Source of the DNA: Lumbricus terrestris
Taxonomy: Eukaryota; Annelida; Clitellata; Crassiclitellata; Lumbricidae
Length of the DNA: 64,000 nt
Reading direction: 5' to 3'
Assembly (NCBI GenBank): GCA_949752735.1
Contig: OX457036.1
Coordinates: forward strand, 17,896,933-17,960,932
In this document: positions 52,673 through 63,897 of the stretch, piece after piece
Layout of the letters: the number at the start of each line of letters is the position of its first letter
How positions within the stretch are numbered: the stretch's first letter is position 1
Notes under the pieces: generated by a model
Seen by the model: only the letters and a program-made list of their open reading frames with translations
Database searches by the model: none
Told to the model about the DNA's origin: nothing
Translations under genes and position numbers: made by a program

Positions 52673-52811
52673 TTGCCTTTCACTGATGCTTGTATTAGGA
52701 ACGAGATTACTCTGTAGCTTCCGCCTTTTGTCGTTTAGTTGTCTGGCTTCTGCTTCTGTCAGGCAGTAGCTCACATTGCTATCAATCGGGTTCTTCTTCG
52801 TTTTACCAAAT
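52673..52811 (-). CDS. PARD3: PARD3 exon after the basic VLRGLSSVFR segment
   Basis: The acceptor TGCTTTAG|ATTTGG gives an exon whose first base completes the Arg codon of the previous exon, then FGKTKKNPIDSNVSYCLTEA... This matches the FRFGKHRKD-type junction of Par-3 proteins. The 3' boundary is either GT after 52673 (phase 0) or a GC donor, AAAG|GCAAGT, after 52677 (phase 2). The GC version fits donor consensus better. Confidence 0.7.
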
Positions 52812-53325
52812 CTAAAGCACACACACACAGTTACCATTATGAGCGCAGAACAACAAAAAACATATTATATCGTACCACTGCTCAGAGACTGCTGCCCATA
52901 ATCACACTTCATCATTCTGTAAGCTGAGCTGCCTCTAGAGTCAATTTATTAAGGTGTCAATCATAATTATCAATCAATCACTCACTCAATTAAGCTGTCA
53001 AATCTATGAAGGTGTTAATAGCAATCAATCAGTAAATCAGTCAGTCATTCAATCAGATTAATCAATCAATCAATCAATCGATTAAGTGTTAATAGTAGTC
53101 ATTCAAGTGACCTGTAAAAAGACGAGCAGTTAGCTAATAAATCAGGAAAATCACCTGTAAATAAAATCATCTATCAAAATAAATCACCTACATTGTCTAC
53201 ATTGTACACCAATCAGACAACTGATCAATCAAAAATCACCAATAACACCTGTCAATCATTTATCATCCAACCGATCAATCAATCCATCAATCACTGATCG
53301 TTCATCAACGAGAAGAGGAGATTAC

Positions 53326-53431
53326 CTGAAAACAGAACTCAGACCACGCAATACTTTCTTCTTCTTCTTTCTTTCGCCACCTTCCAATGCAGATCGTCCA
53401 AGTCCTGATGACTCGCCGTCGATGTTTTCTC
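53326..53431 (-). CDS. PARD3: PARD3 exon with basic segment (106 bp)
   Basis: Acceptor TTTTTGCAG|GAGAAA and donor TTTTCAG|GTAATC. It encodes ENIDGESSGLGRSALEGGER and KKKKKVLRGLSSVF, which corresponds to the GVLKGLGNMF segment of vertebrate Par-3. Incoming phase 1 and outgoing phase 2 match its neighbours exactly. Confidence 0.85.
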
Positions 53432-53579
53432 CTGCAAAAAGAAAAAAGTCGAGACGATGGCACAATATGGTCCAACAATTCTGGCCCAATCGTAAAATAT
53501 CACAACTCAAGAGAAAACTCTCTTTTAGGTTACATGTTTTCTTATTAAGAGAAGTCTATTTACTGAAAAACGCATAATC

Positions 53580-53660
53580 ATCGTCGTCGTCATCATCATC
53601 ATCATCGTCGTCGTCATCGTCATCATCCATCATTATCATCCATCGTCGTCGTCGTCGTCG

Positions 53661-53700
<40 letters not shown>
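53580..53700. repeat. (ATC/GTC)n tract in an intron
   Basis: Degenerate trinucleotide repeat between two PARD3 exons. Confidence 0.9.
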
Positions 53701-53702
<2 letters not shown>

Positions 53703-53774
53703 CATCCCAGTTTATTACAAAGACAGATGCACTAAAGAGATACAAAGCAAAAGGCAGAGCTATTCAAGTTGAAC

Positions 53775-54250
53775 CTGTGATCAGTTGGTTTTCATAGCAG
53801 TACGCAAATGCATCTCGGAAGCTGAGTTGTTTGAAGTCTTGCTGCTGCGACTGGTTCTGAGATGCGTCCGTTGTTGTTCTTTGAAGACAGCTCTGAGCAA
53901 CAGTCTGCATGCTCTCAAAGGAATTGAATCGCTTCAGATTCTCATCCGACAGCATCACAATAGCTGCAGATAACAACACAATAGCTGCAGATAACAACAC
54001 AATAGCTGCAGATAACAACACAATAGCTGCAGATAACAACACAATAGCTGCAGATAACAACACAATAGCTGCAGATAACAACACAATAGCTGCAGATAAC
54101 AACACAATAGCTGCAGATAACAACACAATAGCTGCAGATAACAACACAATAGCTGCAGATAACAACACAATAGCTGCAGATAACAACACAATAGCTGCAG
54201 ATAACAACACAATAGCTGCAGATAACAACACATTGGCAAAGTTGACAAAC
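53775..54250 (-). CDS. PARD3: PARD3 exon with CR3-like aPKC-binding segment and a 13x heptad repeat
   Basis: Acceptor TTACTAG|GTTTGTC at 54250 and donor ATCACAG|GTTCAA at 53775. Incoming phase 2 matches the previous exon and outgoing phase 1 matches the next. After FVNFANV come 13 perfect copies of LLSAAIV (bases 53959-54231), then MLSDENLKRFNSFESMQTVA and LSFRDAFAYCYENQ. These last parts match the KKSSSLESLQTAVAEV and ESFRAAIDKSYDKP blocks of vertebrate Par-3, the aPKC-binding and phosphorylated CR3 region. The repeat is a hydrophobic insertion just ahead of it. Confidence 0.8.
53959..54231. repeat. Perfect 21-bp minisatellite, 13 copies, in a PARD3 exon
   Basis: Unit AATAGCTGCAGATAACAACAC (21 bp) repeated without differences, so every copy keeps the same reading frame. 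On the minus strand each unit also contains TTGTTATCTGCAG, a plausible 3' splice site. Confidence 0.97.
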
Positions 54251-54283
54251 CTAGTAACAATGATGATGATGATGATGATGATG

Positions 54284-54330
<47 letters not shown>

Positions 54331-56312
54331 GTAGATAGACAGATAGGTAGATAGACAGATAGGTAGGTAGATAAGTAGATAGATATAGCTAGATAGATAG
54401 ATATATGGAAGGATGGATGGATGGACAGACGGACGGACGAAACAGACAGACAGATAGATAGATAGATACTATCCAACACAACTGAAATACCTTAGGACTA
54501 AAGATGATAAAATATAGCGATAACAATAATAATAATGATACGAACTGCAATTTTGCAGAATTGAGCCTTTTCTGTGCTGAACCGAAAGGTCTGGATTGCG
54601 CTCACACAGTAGCTATGTCTTCTTCCTAGGGCTCTTACTGAAGCATTTTTTTTTATTCAACTCAAGACTGCCTTTTGCCATGCTAGAGTCGGGAGCGCTT
54701 CAGAGCAGTCCCCTTGAAGATGCACTACAGAAATTCTTGAAAGAATGAATGAATGAATGAATGAATGAACGATACCAAACATCGTCAAGTAAGAAAATTA
54801 ATCTTGAATAGTCATCAAAACAGTAGAACTCGTCATCGTTGACGTAATCATCTAATTACAATCAATTCCTCTGGTCACTATCTAACAACCAGAACAATGA
54901 AAGAAGAACAATGAAAGAAGAGAGTAGGAAACAGACGGCTGATGGTTGAGTTGATCATCTTCCGATTCAACATCGACTCAATCGACAAAGCTCTCTTCAC
55001 TGGATTCTCGACATTGTCACCTGAAACAGCAAACCAGACAATGCTCATCGAAATGATTCACTCGCTGCTCCAAAAAGCAGAGCAAACAAAGCGTTAGAGC
55101 AGAGCTAGAGAAGCAGAAGAGCAGTCTCTAAAGCGAGTCCAAGAGGCAGACAACAATATAAAGATTTTCAACAAAATGACTCCCAAAAATGACACCACGT
55201 GCACAATATTCGCAAAAAATGTGAGATAAACTCAAGTGGGCCGTATTACAATACATGAATAAAATACACATCAGATTTCATGATCATCAAAGCAACATAT
55301 ATCCGAGAGTAGTTAACTGTATCTTCGTACGCTTTCCACTCTTGATCTGATGGTAGAGAGCGAAAGATCGTGGGTCAACGCAGGCCTTGCGCTTTTCTGA
55401 AACACTCTGCCGTCCAAATCCAGCTCGACTGAACACTCCAAGCGGACCCAGTTCAGAATCAAATTCACTAAAAATAAAGATTTATTCATTCATTAAATGA
55501 ACTTGTATAGCGCCTCTTCAATGGGACTACTCAGAGGTGCTCCCAGCCTCAGCACGGCCAAATAAAAATGTCCTAACATGAGACAGAGGAATGTCTGAGG
55601 AGTTCTAGAGAGAGAAGCGTCAAGGGGAGAGGCCATTCTAGGTCGAGGGTTCTACCACTGAGCATGAATACTTCTGCATAGTGGCGGTATGAGCAAAAGG
55701 TAGCATGTTCTTATTTGTTCAACATAGTTAAATACAAGCCCTGTTAAGTGGTTGACATATTGTGAGCTTGCAAGACAATAATATTATTGACTAACAGAAG
55801 TAAAGTTGTATAACTGCAATCTGATGCACATAAATTCTTAGTTAAAGACGGTACAACATTCCAATTGTAACAGCTTTCCGCATTAGCAGGCGAAGCAGTT
55901 GCTTGACCGAGCTTTCCATTTTGAACCATCACGCTGTCTTGTATTGCATATATCATAATATCTAGTTTACTAACTTGGATATATATATTGTCACTGAAAA
56001 TAAAATGTGGCCCAATCCAAGTCCTTTGAATCTAGCATGGTCAGTACATAGAGGAACTAAAAGGGCATGGAATTCATTCAACAGTGGTAAAGGATAATTG
56101 GAAAACTATCACGGTTGAGGTCATACAGTCCCTACAGAAAATCCAATACATAAGCAATTAAACATCTCTCCCTTCTGAAGACATTCTGCTAATGCAAGTA
56201 AGAAATTTGAATTAGATGTATCTGCACCTTTACTAATTAAAACAGATTGGTCAAAGGTTTTATTGTGTGCTTAATTCGCGTCCACCTCGAAGAAATAGTC
56301 GTTCACACTTAC
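54251..56312. other. PARD3 intron with LINE fragments
   Basis: Contains GATA/GACA simple repeats (54284-54470), a LINE 3' end with a (GAAT)n tail on the plus strand at about 54640-54770 and another on the minus strand at about 55480-55640. No additional exon is required, because the flanking exon phases already match. Confidence 0.6.
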
Positions 56313-56908
56313 GAAGCAGAACTGCTTTCAGAATTCTTCACAGCACTGGATCCGCTACAAAAATAGCCATCCATCTGGCGGCAATTATTGGCAATGGTTT
56401 GTTGTTCTGAAGATGTAACAGTCTCCTTAGCTTCACAAACCATTTCGCTGTCATCACGATCAGACATTTCAACGGCCAAAGAATTCCCGTGGCTTCTCAG
56501 CTCAGACATTGGATCTGCGACACTTGGTAACCAAACGTAACTTTCAACCGGGATCGCTTCTTTTCTTTCGATCAGCTTGCTCACATTGCTCTCTGCTTTG
56601 CCACAAACAACTCCCTGACAGCCAACTTTCTCGTAAGCTGAAATCGTATCGGAAAAGTTTGGTACAATTTCACTTCGCGGATGCTGGGTACAGGAGACAA
56701 AATGTTTTGTGGGAACTCTGAACGTCCTGCTGTCTTTGAGAAACAAGTCTGGTGTGAGACGGTTGCGTAAGATGGTTAGCTCGATGGAACGACACGCGTT
56801 GCAGTGCAGGACGCCTCGGAGAATGTCCATCGCATCGTTGTTTGTGCAGCCAATCAATGACTTCCCATTTATCCCCATCAAGCGATCGTCTGGCTTGAGA
56901 CGACCATC
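56313..56908 (-). CDS. PARD3: PARD3 exon: second half of PDZ3 plus linker (596 bp)
   Basis: Acceptor TTATGCAG|GATGGT and donor GCTTC|GTAAGT. It begins DGRLKPDDRLMGINGKSLIG, the GRLRVNDQLIAVNG-type half of Par-3 PDZ3, continues with NNDAMDILRG and IELTILRNR, and ends in a Ser/Glu-rich linker (SGSSAVKNSESSSA). Incoming phase 0, outgoing phase 2. The preceding exon joins it through a GC donor. Confidence 0.9.
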
Positions 56909-56949
56909 CTGCATAACAGAAACGACCTGCATTAATTACTTCAAAGTTT

Positions 56950-56952
56950 AGC

Positions 56953-57005
<53 letters not shown>
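56950..57005. repeat. (ATA)n microsatellite
   Basis: Uninterrupted AAT units just upstream of the PDZ3 exon acceptor. Confidence 0.95.
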
Positions 57006-57561
57006 GTGGTGCTCCTATATGTACTACATGTATCATAATTCTCCTAGTGGATGGTGGGAGGAAGCTAAATGAGGACGAATGGCAGATGCAAATCTACCAT
57101 TACTTAAGTTTTAATAAAAACTCTACTGCAGTTTCCAAATTAAATATCACAGATAGATTGAATTGTATGATGAAGAGAAGATGTTAAGAAGTTATCACAC
57201 TGTTGTCTTAGCACATTCAGAGTTATTCCCAGCCAGCATTTCATGGGCATTAAATGGGATCAATGTGGGTTCAACACGTGTCCGTTATTGGAATACGGGA
57301 CCTCACAAGGACTCCATACGGGTGTGCTTGCAAGGTCATAACCTTTGACTGAACATTCTTAGTGGCAACATCTGAAGCATCTATAAACAGCATTTTATAT
57401 CTTCTCTGATGAAAATGATAAATTTCTTCAAACTAAGATATGAACAACAGTCACTGGATAGCTGTGAGAATTGCTACGCCATCATAGCATTAACTATTTG
57501 TGCTATATGAATTGTTGAAATTAGCGGGAATGAAGCTAAGAAAGTTCTAGCCAAGCCTTGC

Positions 57562-58188
57562 CTTTGCCGCAGCCCCTCCTGGTAAAATGGACCAGATGAA
57601 GAGACCAAGGTCCTTGGTGTCACTTGCGGTCTCCAAGGTCTTTCCCTTGACGCTGATGCCAAGACCGTTCCCCTGATGTTCAGTCCTTGCAATTGTTATC
57701 GTCAATCGTTCCAGTCCCATGTCCACTGATGACATCTCTTCTCCCATTTGGCCTTTGTCAGTAACAGGTGCTTGGCCCTTCTTACCAACTGGTGCCGGGT
57801 CTTTGTTATAAACAGGTTCTTGGCCTTTGTCAGTGGTAACAGGTACTTGGCCTTTGTCATTAACAGATGTCTGGTCCTTGTCAGGACCAGGTGCTTGGAC
57901 TTTGTTGGTAATATTTCTCAGACCTGTGTCACTGACAGCCGTGTCCCTTTGCCTCAGGTCTTCACATTTGGACATGTTCTTTTCGACCTGGTCTCCATCC
58001 CTTGCATGTGCGTCCTTCTTGACGTGCCCTTCACTTTTTGCATCGATTTCTCGTATTTGGTCTTTCTCTGGAACTGTAGTGGTCTTCATCAGGACTCGAT
58101 CCGCAGCTGCCCTTTCTTCGACTTCGCCTTTTCCCGCTGCTGGTGCCTGCTCTGTTGCTTCACATAATTCGTTTGAACTTTGATCGTC
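57562..58188 (-). CDS. PARD3: PARD3 exon: PDZ2-PDZ3 linker and first half of PDZ3 (627 bp)
   Basis: Acceptor TTTACAG|GACGAT; 209 codons in phase 0. An acidic/basic linker includes four degenerate DKGQxPV-type repeats (about 57725-57885). PDZ3 then starts: ERLTITIARTEHQGNGLGIS, VKGKT, DLGLFIWSILPGGAAAK, as in GLGVSVKGN...DLGIFVKSIINGGAASK of vertebrate Par-3. The frame runs into a stop unless it is spliced at GCAAAG|GCAAGG, a GC-type donor that joins in phase to the next exon's DGRL. Confidence 0.88.
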
Positions 58189-58259
58189 CTGTAAACATAC
58201 AAAGGAACTGAGGCACTTCAGAGGATTCATCCAGCAATTCAAGCAAATGAGCTATATAA

Positions 58260-58545
58260 ATCCATTGAATGAACGAGTAAGCAAATTAAAAAAATTGAAT
58301 TGTATTGTATCTGACCATTTATAAAGCGCTTCTCGCAGCAAGAGCCTTTCAGAAGTGCTCCCAGTGCGTTCAACCCCGAGAAAACAGGCAAGTTTTTAGA
58401 TGATAGAAAGACGAGGAAAGACTACCAGAGAGGATGGCAGAGCGAACTGATGGGGGAAGCCAATTCCATAGGGAGGGACCAATGCAGGCAAATGATCTGG
58501 ATTGAGCAATGGCGGTCCTGACTTGGGGGCAAAGAGGTAATGATC
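58260..58545 (-). mobile_element. LINE 3'-end fragment in a PARD3 intron
   Basis: The minus strand carries SLWNWLPPSVRSAILSGS, the GGGAGCACTTCTGAAAGG block, GCGCTTTATAAATGG and a GATACAATACAATTC tail. Closest in style to the copy at 37697-38256. Confidence 0.8.
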
Positions 58546-58870
58546 CATAAATGTCAAATCCATAAGAATGATCCATAAATGTCAAATTCAGCTCGAAACT
58601 AAAGACACAACACCCCATCGGATTTCACAGAAAATAGTTTGTTCTCAAGCTGCATACAGTTTAAGGAATATCAGTGTAAAGTTGAGCAGAATATCTCAAA
58701 ATTTGACCAAGATATTAATCTTTGAAATGCATTGACTGATCTAATTACCATATCCAAGAGACCATTTCCATTCTCTGGATAAGTGAAAATAATAAGCCAA
58801 CAACCTAAAGAAACTACATTACATCAACAACCCTACAAAAAAGCAGACAACTATTGGCAATCGAGCGTAC

Positions 58871-59002
58871 CACCGTTTGATCCAGATGGTCAACAATTGT
58901 CTGCCGACTGACCACAAGGTTGACTGTGCAACCAGAACTAAGACTGCGCAGAATGGACGTTGCTTCTTCTTGAGATTTTCCTGACATAGCAATTCCATTC
59001 AC
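58871..59002 (-). CDS. PARD3: PARD3 exon: second half of PDZ2
   Basis: Acceptor TTATTAG|GTGAAT. It encodes VNGIAMSGKSQEEATSILRS and TVNLVVSRQ, matching the [20 protein letters not shown]-type half of Par-3 PDZ2. The donor is either ACG|GTGGTA (exon end 58874) or GGTG|GTACGC (58871). Both keep phase 0. Confidence 0.88.
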
Positions 59003-59987
59003 CTAATAAGAACAAAAGAAATGCCTAAAGAACAATGAACATTGTTTACAACCATCAATTTGAAGGTCACCACAGCAACCGTCTAGATGACCAGCAGAGT
59101 CCCTTACTTCAGAAAACAGAAATTCAAGACAATTACCTTTTAACAAGAAACTACTTTGACCACTGAAAAGAACAAAGAAATGCTAATAAACAAACAAAAA
59201 ATGCACATTTAATGAAGCCTAACTATGTATGTATGTATCAGATATCTGGCTATTTGTGAAGTACCTTTTAAGAGCATCAACATGCTAATCACACAATCAA
59301 ATAATAATAATACAATCTACAATCAACACCATTTACCAATTACCATACAGAAAGAATAAAATTCCAATCAACACACTGTATTTCTTAGGGAGTCATCAGT
59401 GCCATTGTCACATCGCATTTTAAAGTCAATAGTTAGTGTCTCCAATGATATTTCCATCCACAGTATGTACTCTCTTGTAAACGCTCTCTTATCAAGCACA
59501 TCATGAGCAAACTGTCTAAAAGAATTCTCTCGAAATCTTTCTGTCCTGGAGGTAGATAGAATCCTTCACTACTTCAGGATTGATCAATAATAACTGAACG
59601 CTATGCAGAGTAAAGAGAACTAGCTAATTCCATAAAATACAAATGCAGCAAGGTGAGAATTGACATGGAGTTAAAGGGAGTTCAACCCCATAGCAAAGTA
59701 TTCATAGCGCACACCAACTCCACAAAATCAACGTCTGACCCCAGTTTAGTTCGCTACTACAATTCTCATACAGTGATACAGCCATAATCTGAGCATGCCC
59801 TCCTTGCAGAAAAGCTCAGAAGTACAAATTGAAGCTGGGCAAGCATTAAGTAAATAGACTGAAAAAGGTAAGTTTCAATTTAGAGCGAAAGACAATCTTG
59901 GTAGAAGAGCCACGACTAAGAGAAGGTAGAGAGTTTCAGATCAGCAACATCTTCCATCTTGAGTACAGCCTCGAATTTGCTTCCTAC

Positions 59988-60127
59988 CTCTAGCAAGCGA
60001 TCACCGGGATGCAGTCGACCATCTCTGATAGCAGCCCCTTGTGGCAAGATGGTCTTTACGTAGATTGGCGCATCTCCAGCGGAAAAGTTGTCTCTTGTTG
60101 TTATGCTAAAACCCAAGCCATCGTTAC
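59988..60127 (-). CDS. PARD3: PARD3 exon: first half of PDZ2 (140 bp)
   Basis: Acceptor ATTCTTAG|GTAACG and donor CTAGAG|GTAGGA. It encodes NDGLGFSITTRD (carboxylate-binding GLGF), APIYVKTILPQGAAI and DGRLHPGDRLLE, very close to vertebrate Par-3 PDZ2 (GLGFSITSRD...APIYVKNILPRGAAI). Incoming phase 1 matches the exon at 62026-62150. Outgoing phase 0 matches the next. Confidence 0.93.
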
Positions 60128-60356
60128 CTAAGAATGCAACATAGCATAAATTATGCTGAGTTTGCATATCAAACAAAATTAATTCAAATTGAAAAGCAGT
60201 GATGTTTAGTTATGAAATAATGTCAGACGCCTTTAATTTGATTTTTAAAACAATACGAGGCTGATTACAATAACCCAAATCTACAATCGTTACATTATAA
60301 GGCAAAAACAAACAACTGCTATCCGAACACAGCAATCTACGCTATTCCTAGTGCAG

Positions 60357-60814
60357 GTGTCACGAAATAGAGTATCCCCCGTATTAATTGTATCCCCCCC
60401 AAATAAAAAAAGTCGAAAAAACCGCTTCCGCGTGTATTTTTTTGGGCAAATTAATTTTCATCTGCTTTATGTTGAACAATGACACTAATAAGTATGTTTA
60501 TTCTTACTATATAATTTCTTTTGCCATGTTTATAGAGCACTTAAAACTTTTAAACCACTTAAAAACACTCAAGAGTCATTAAATAAATTCGAGTTGCCTT
60601 TATCTGAGCATTGCTTAGGACACTTAAAACAATTAGAGTCACTTTAAATTTTGATTACAGCATAAATGTTTTTATTATGCTCATTTAAAAAAAAAGCGAT
60701 AGAATGGTTTATCCCCCCCGGATAGTATAGACCGGTTAATTCCATCCGGGGGGATAGATTAATTTATCCCCCGGATAGCTTTCAGGGGGGGATACTCCGT
60801 TTCGTGTCACAGGC
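60357..60814. mobile_element. MITE (458 bp) with GTGTCACGAAA ends in a PARD3 intron
   Basis: The left end GTGTCACGAAATAGAGTATC and right end GATACTCCGTTTCGTGTCAC are inverted, followed internally by repeated TATCCCCC blocks. AGTGCAG flanks both sides (60350-60356 and 60815-60821), though four extra bases lie at the right end, so the exact boundary is uncertain. Confidence 0.7.
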
Positions 60815-61309
60815 AGTGCAGCGTTGGTAGTCAATAAATATCATGCATAAAACGGAACATGTGGCAATTGACAAATCTAATACTTCTTCAAGTGCCCAAA
60901 ATTCGGAAGATTAGGAAATCCCGTAAAATTTGGTTCAAAATCCAAGAAGTCGGCAAAGTTTAATCAGCAGTCGACTCCTGAAGAAACGGCGTGTGGCTGA
61001 GCAGTGCTACCACAATCAATAGACACAAATGCCCTAAAACACATCGCTGATGAAGACGAAGACTACTGTGGCTTCACACAACAGTTTAAAAGTCAGTTTT
61101 ATCAATCCGGTCTTAAACCAAAGCTAATCAAACAGATTGTCACTTTCTAAACACATTGTAGTAGAATTCACTAACTGAGGAGGATATTGCAAACAGTGGC
61201 AGATTTGTCTTCCCCTCTGCTCTTCAAATACAAGTCCACATAGTCAATAATCCATTGCACCCCAAAACATCTGCTGAGAAGGGAGTACTCTTAGTTCCTT
61301 TTGCTCGTA

Positions 61310-61712
61310 CTACTACCATGAAGAATCGAGCCTTCTCTGTGGTTGGCCGAGTGGTCTTGAATGGCCTTCCTTTTGAGTTGTAAATGTAATCGGATTTTTA
61401 TATAGCGGCTGTCTTATGGCCTCGACCCTGAGGTTGAGATCCTTCACCACCGCTCACCCGTTTGAATGGACGCCACGCCATTTAGGTCCCGTGGACGGAC
61501 TGTGCTAGCCCGAGATTTTGAATCTCTGAAATAGCCACCTTTGGGAATCGAACCGCGGCCCGCACGCCTACACCCTGGGACTCTACCAGGATCATTCCTT
61601 ACTAAACTTAAAACTGTTCTTTTGGGTATGCTGGAGCCGGGAGCGCCTCTGAGTTGATTTTTTCTTGAAGGAGCGCTATATAAATGTCCAAATGAATGAA
61701 TGAAGTACAATG
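61310..61712 (+). mobile_element. LINE 3'-end fragment split by a tRNA-derived SINE
   Basis: The LINE part reads GAATCGAGCCTTCTCTGTGG up to about 61382. It resumes at about 61606 with CTTAAAACTGTTC, GGGAGCGCCTCTGAG, GCGCTATATAAATG and an AATGAATGAATG tail. The insert at 61383-61605 is on the minus strand: a B box GGTTCGATTCC and an A-box-like TGGTAGAG, then a 3' part ending TATATAAAAATCCG, consistent with a tRNA-derived SINE. Confidence 0.65.
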
Positions 61713-62025
61713 CATCACCTGCTTCTTGGATTGCTGTTGTCAACTTAGCACTTAAGTTAAAACGTCCTCAACCATGACTAATGTCTAATGAATGATGCCA
61801 AAGGTGTGCAATCAATCATTAATTATCAGTATTCTTTACCTAACATAGCCACTGGTTACTCAGGCTGACATAGATGATCAAACGATGAGATGTAAGGCAA
61901 TATTATTGGACGTATGAACCTGAGAATTGGAAGAAGATAGCTAATGGCAGCACACTTTCATTTACAACACCAAACAGACTTGCAATACTGAGTCTGAAAA
62001 TAATGTAATTTTTTATTGTTTATAC

Positions 62026-62150
62026 CTTTGATGAGAGTCATCTCAATTCGTTTGCCCAACATGCGTGTGCTTGCAATTGGTAGAAACTTTGCTGGCTTGC
62101 AGCTGGAATGCTCCAGATTTAAGTCAAAGCTTGGAACGATTTCACAATTT
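62026..62150 (-). CDS. PARD3: PARD3 exon: lead-in to PDZ2 (125 bp)
   Basis: Acceptor TCTGTGTAG|AAATTG and donor ATCAAAG|GTATAA. It encodes NCEIVPSFDLNLEHSSCKPA and GKRIEMTLIKG, the start of PDZ2 strand A. Incoming phase 2 and outgoing phase 1 agree with the neighbouring exons. Confidence 0.85.
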
Positions 62151-62204
62151 CTACACAGAAGCAGCAAAAACCAAACGTAAACAAATCCTAAAATTAAGAC
62201 AGAA

Positions 62205-62372
62205 TCATGCTGATTCGGATAAGGACAAAAATCTAAATCATACTGATGCGAATAAGGACAAAAAATCTAAATCATGCTGATTCGGATAAGGACAAAAATC
62301 TAAATCATGCTGATTTGGATAAGGACAAAATCTAAATCGTACTGATTCGGATAAGGACAAAAGTTCAATCGG
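62205..62372. repeat. 34-bp minisatellite, about five copies, in an intron
   Basis: Unit like AATCATGCTGATTCGGATAAGGACAAAAATCTA with small indels, lying just 5' (in gene sense) of the exon at 62026-62150. Confidence 0.88.
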
Positions 62373-62683
62373 AAATTCATACAACTCACAACTCTCTAAA
62401 ACAGTTATTCTGCTGCTAAAGGGCTACTTACTTACTTAACCTGGAAGACCATTTAAATCCTCACGCTTTATATTCGAAATACCGTAATATAGCATGCCTT
62501 ATAACTTATCGAACTGCTGTTCAGCTACAACAGAATATCACCCAAAATCAGTAAATTATCATGAACGCCATCGTATTATTGCATTAGTGCTGTTAATCCT
62601 ACTGAATCCTATAAATCAAAGACGAATGCAAAACATGATTATCAAATATTTAAAAACATTTGGTGAAACCTGCCATTACACAA

Positions 62684-62835
62684 TTCATTCATTCATTCAT
62701 TCATTCATTCATTCATTCATTCATTCATTCATTCATTCATTCATTCATTCATTCATTCATTCATCCATCCATCCATCCATCCATCCATCCATCCATCCAT
62801 CCATCCATTCATTCATTCATTCATTCATTCATTAC
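62684..62835. repeat. (ATTC)n/(ATCC)n array next to a LINE/SINE 3' end
   Basis: ATTC units flank a central ATCC block. On the minus strand the array directly follows GGCGCTATATAAATCC (62836-62856), the terminal sequence of the LINE/SINE family. Confidence 0.92.
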
Positions 62836-63240
62836 AAGGATTTATATAGCGCCAGGGCTTCAAGGTTACTACACAGCATGAGTGCAAAATGCAAGTTGAA
62901 ATACTCCATTCCACAATGCAATTCAAATTGATCATTATGAGTAGAATTACAAAATGCAAGGCAATGTAACTACATGCACAGCAAATGCACTTAACACTTT
63001 CATGAGAATGTACACAAAGTGAGTGGGAAAAAGAGCAGTTCACCATTAAAGTGTCAAATGCCCTGGAGCTAACAACCTGGCACATACTTCCTCGACAGCC
63101 TTCAAAAGCTCTCAATCGATATTACAGCACGTTGTGATCCTGTAAAAATGCACCGTGCAATAACTGCATGCACTTATAAAAAGAAATAATATCAGAGGAT
63201 CAAGATATCAAGAGAAAATGCCAGCGAAATTCTGCACAAC

Positions 63241-63320
63241 CTGAACACTAAATCAGGTTCTTCATTAGTGTCCTCAGAGCCGGTAGGATTGGCAACACCT
63301 GCTGGTCCTCCTGGTTCATC
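63241..63320 (-). CDS. PARD3: PARD3 exon between PDZ1 and PDZ2 (80 bp)
   Basis: Acceptor TATTTCAAG|GATGAA and donor TTCAG|GTTGTG. It encodes DEPGGPAGVANPTGSEDTNE and PDLVF, an acidic linker. Outgoing phase 2 is completed by the first A of the exon at 62026-62150 to give Arg. Identification rests on position and phase, since the linker itself is not conserved. The rest of the gene lies beyond the right edge. Confidence 0.7.
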
Positions 63321-63784
63321 CTTGAAATAAATAGAAAAACCATCTATAAATCTTCGTTCAATGTCACTTTTTCTGTTAATGAAACCATTCTAAACAATTG
63401 GAGCTTTCTACCCCAACTTGACCAAATGATTATGCCGTGATTATTTGTAATGCAACAAAGAAGCCCTTGAGGGATCGGACCAAAGATCATATGGTTGATC
63501 CACGGGTTCCTGGGACAAGTCATGGAGAGAGATTTTGCAAGGCTAAATTTCAACTGTAATACAGAATGAAAAAGGTTAAGGACAAATGAGAGTCACATTG
63601 TGAACACATCAACATATCAATATCAAACAGACTCAGATTAAATAAGACAGGCATTTTCACATACATTGCCTAAAGGCAAATCTGAGTCATGTTAATTTAA
63701 ACTTCACTTTTTGTTACATGCAAAATACAACTAACATTTCAGTGACACATAAACATATCATGCTAACTGATAACAAATGTAAAT

Positions 63785-63897
63785 AAAATATGTTGTCTTA
63801 AGACTTTTCGTTTTCACGGAGTTCTCCGAACTGGGAGCGCCTCTGATTAGGTTGTACTGTGAGAGACGCAAGCTTTATAAATCCCAAAATAGAATAG
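63785..63897 (+). mobile_element. LINE 3'-end fragment, same subfamily as 21581-23335
   Basis: TTAAGACTTTTCGTTTTC, GGGAGCGCCTCTGATTAGGT, CTTTATAAATCCC and AATAGAATAG match the 3' end of the copy at 23230-23335 almost exactly. Confidence 0.85.

Noticed and set aside
53909..54298. Plus-strand frame with AADNNTI repeats
   Set aside because: It is the opposite strand of the PARD3 exon repeat. Only the minus strand has matching splice phases and conserved Par-3 sequence.
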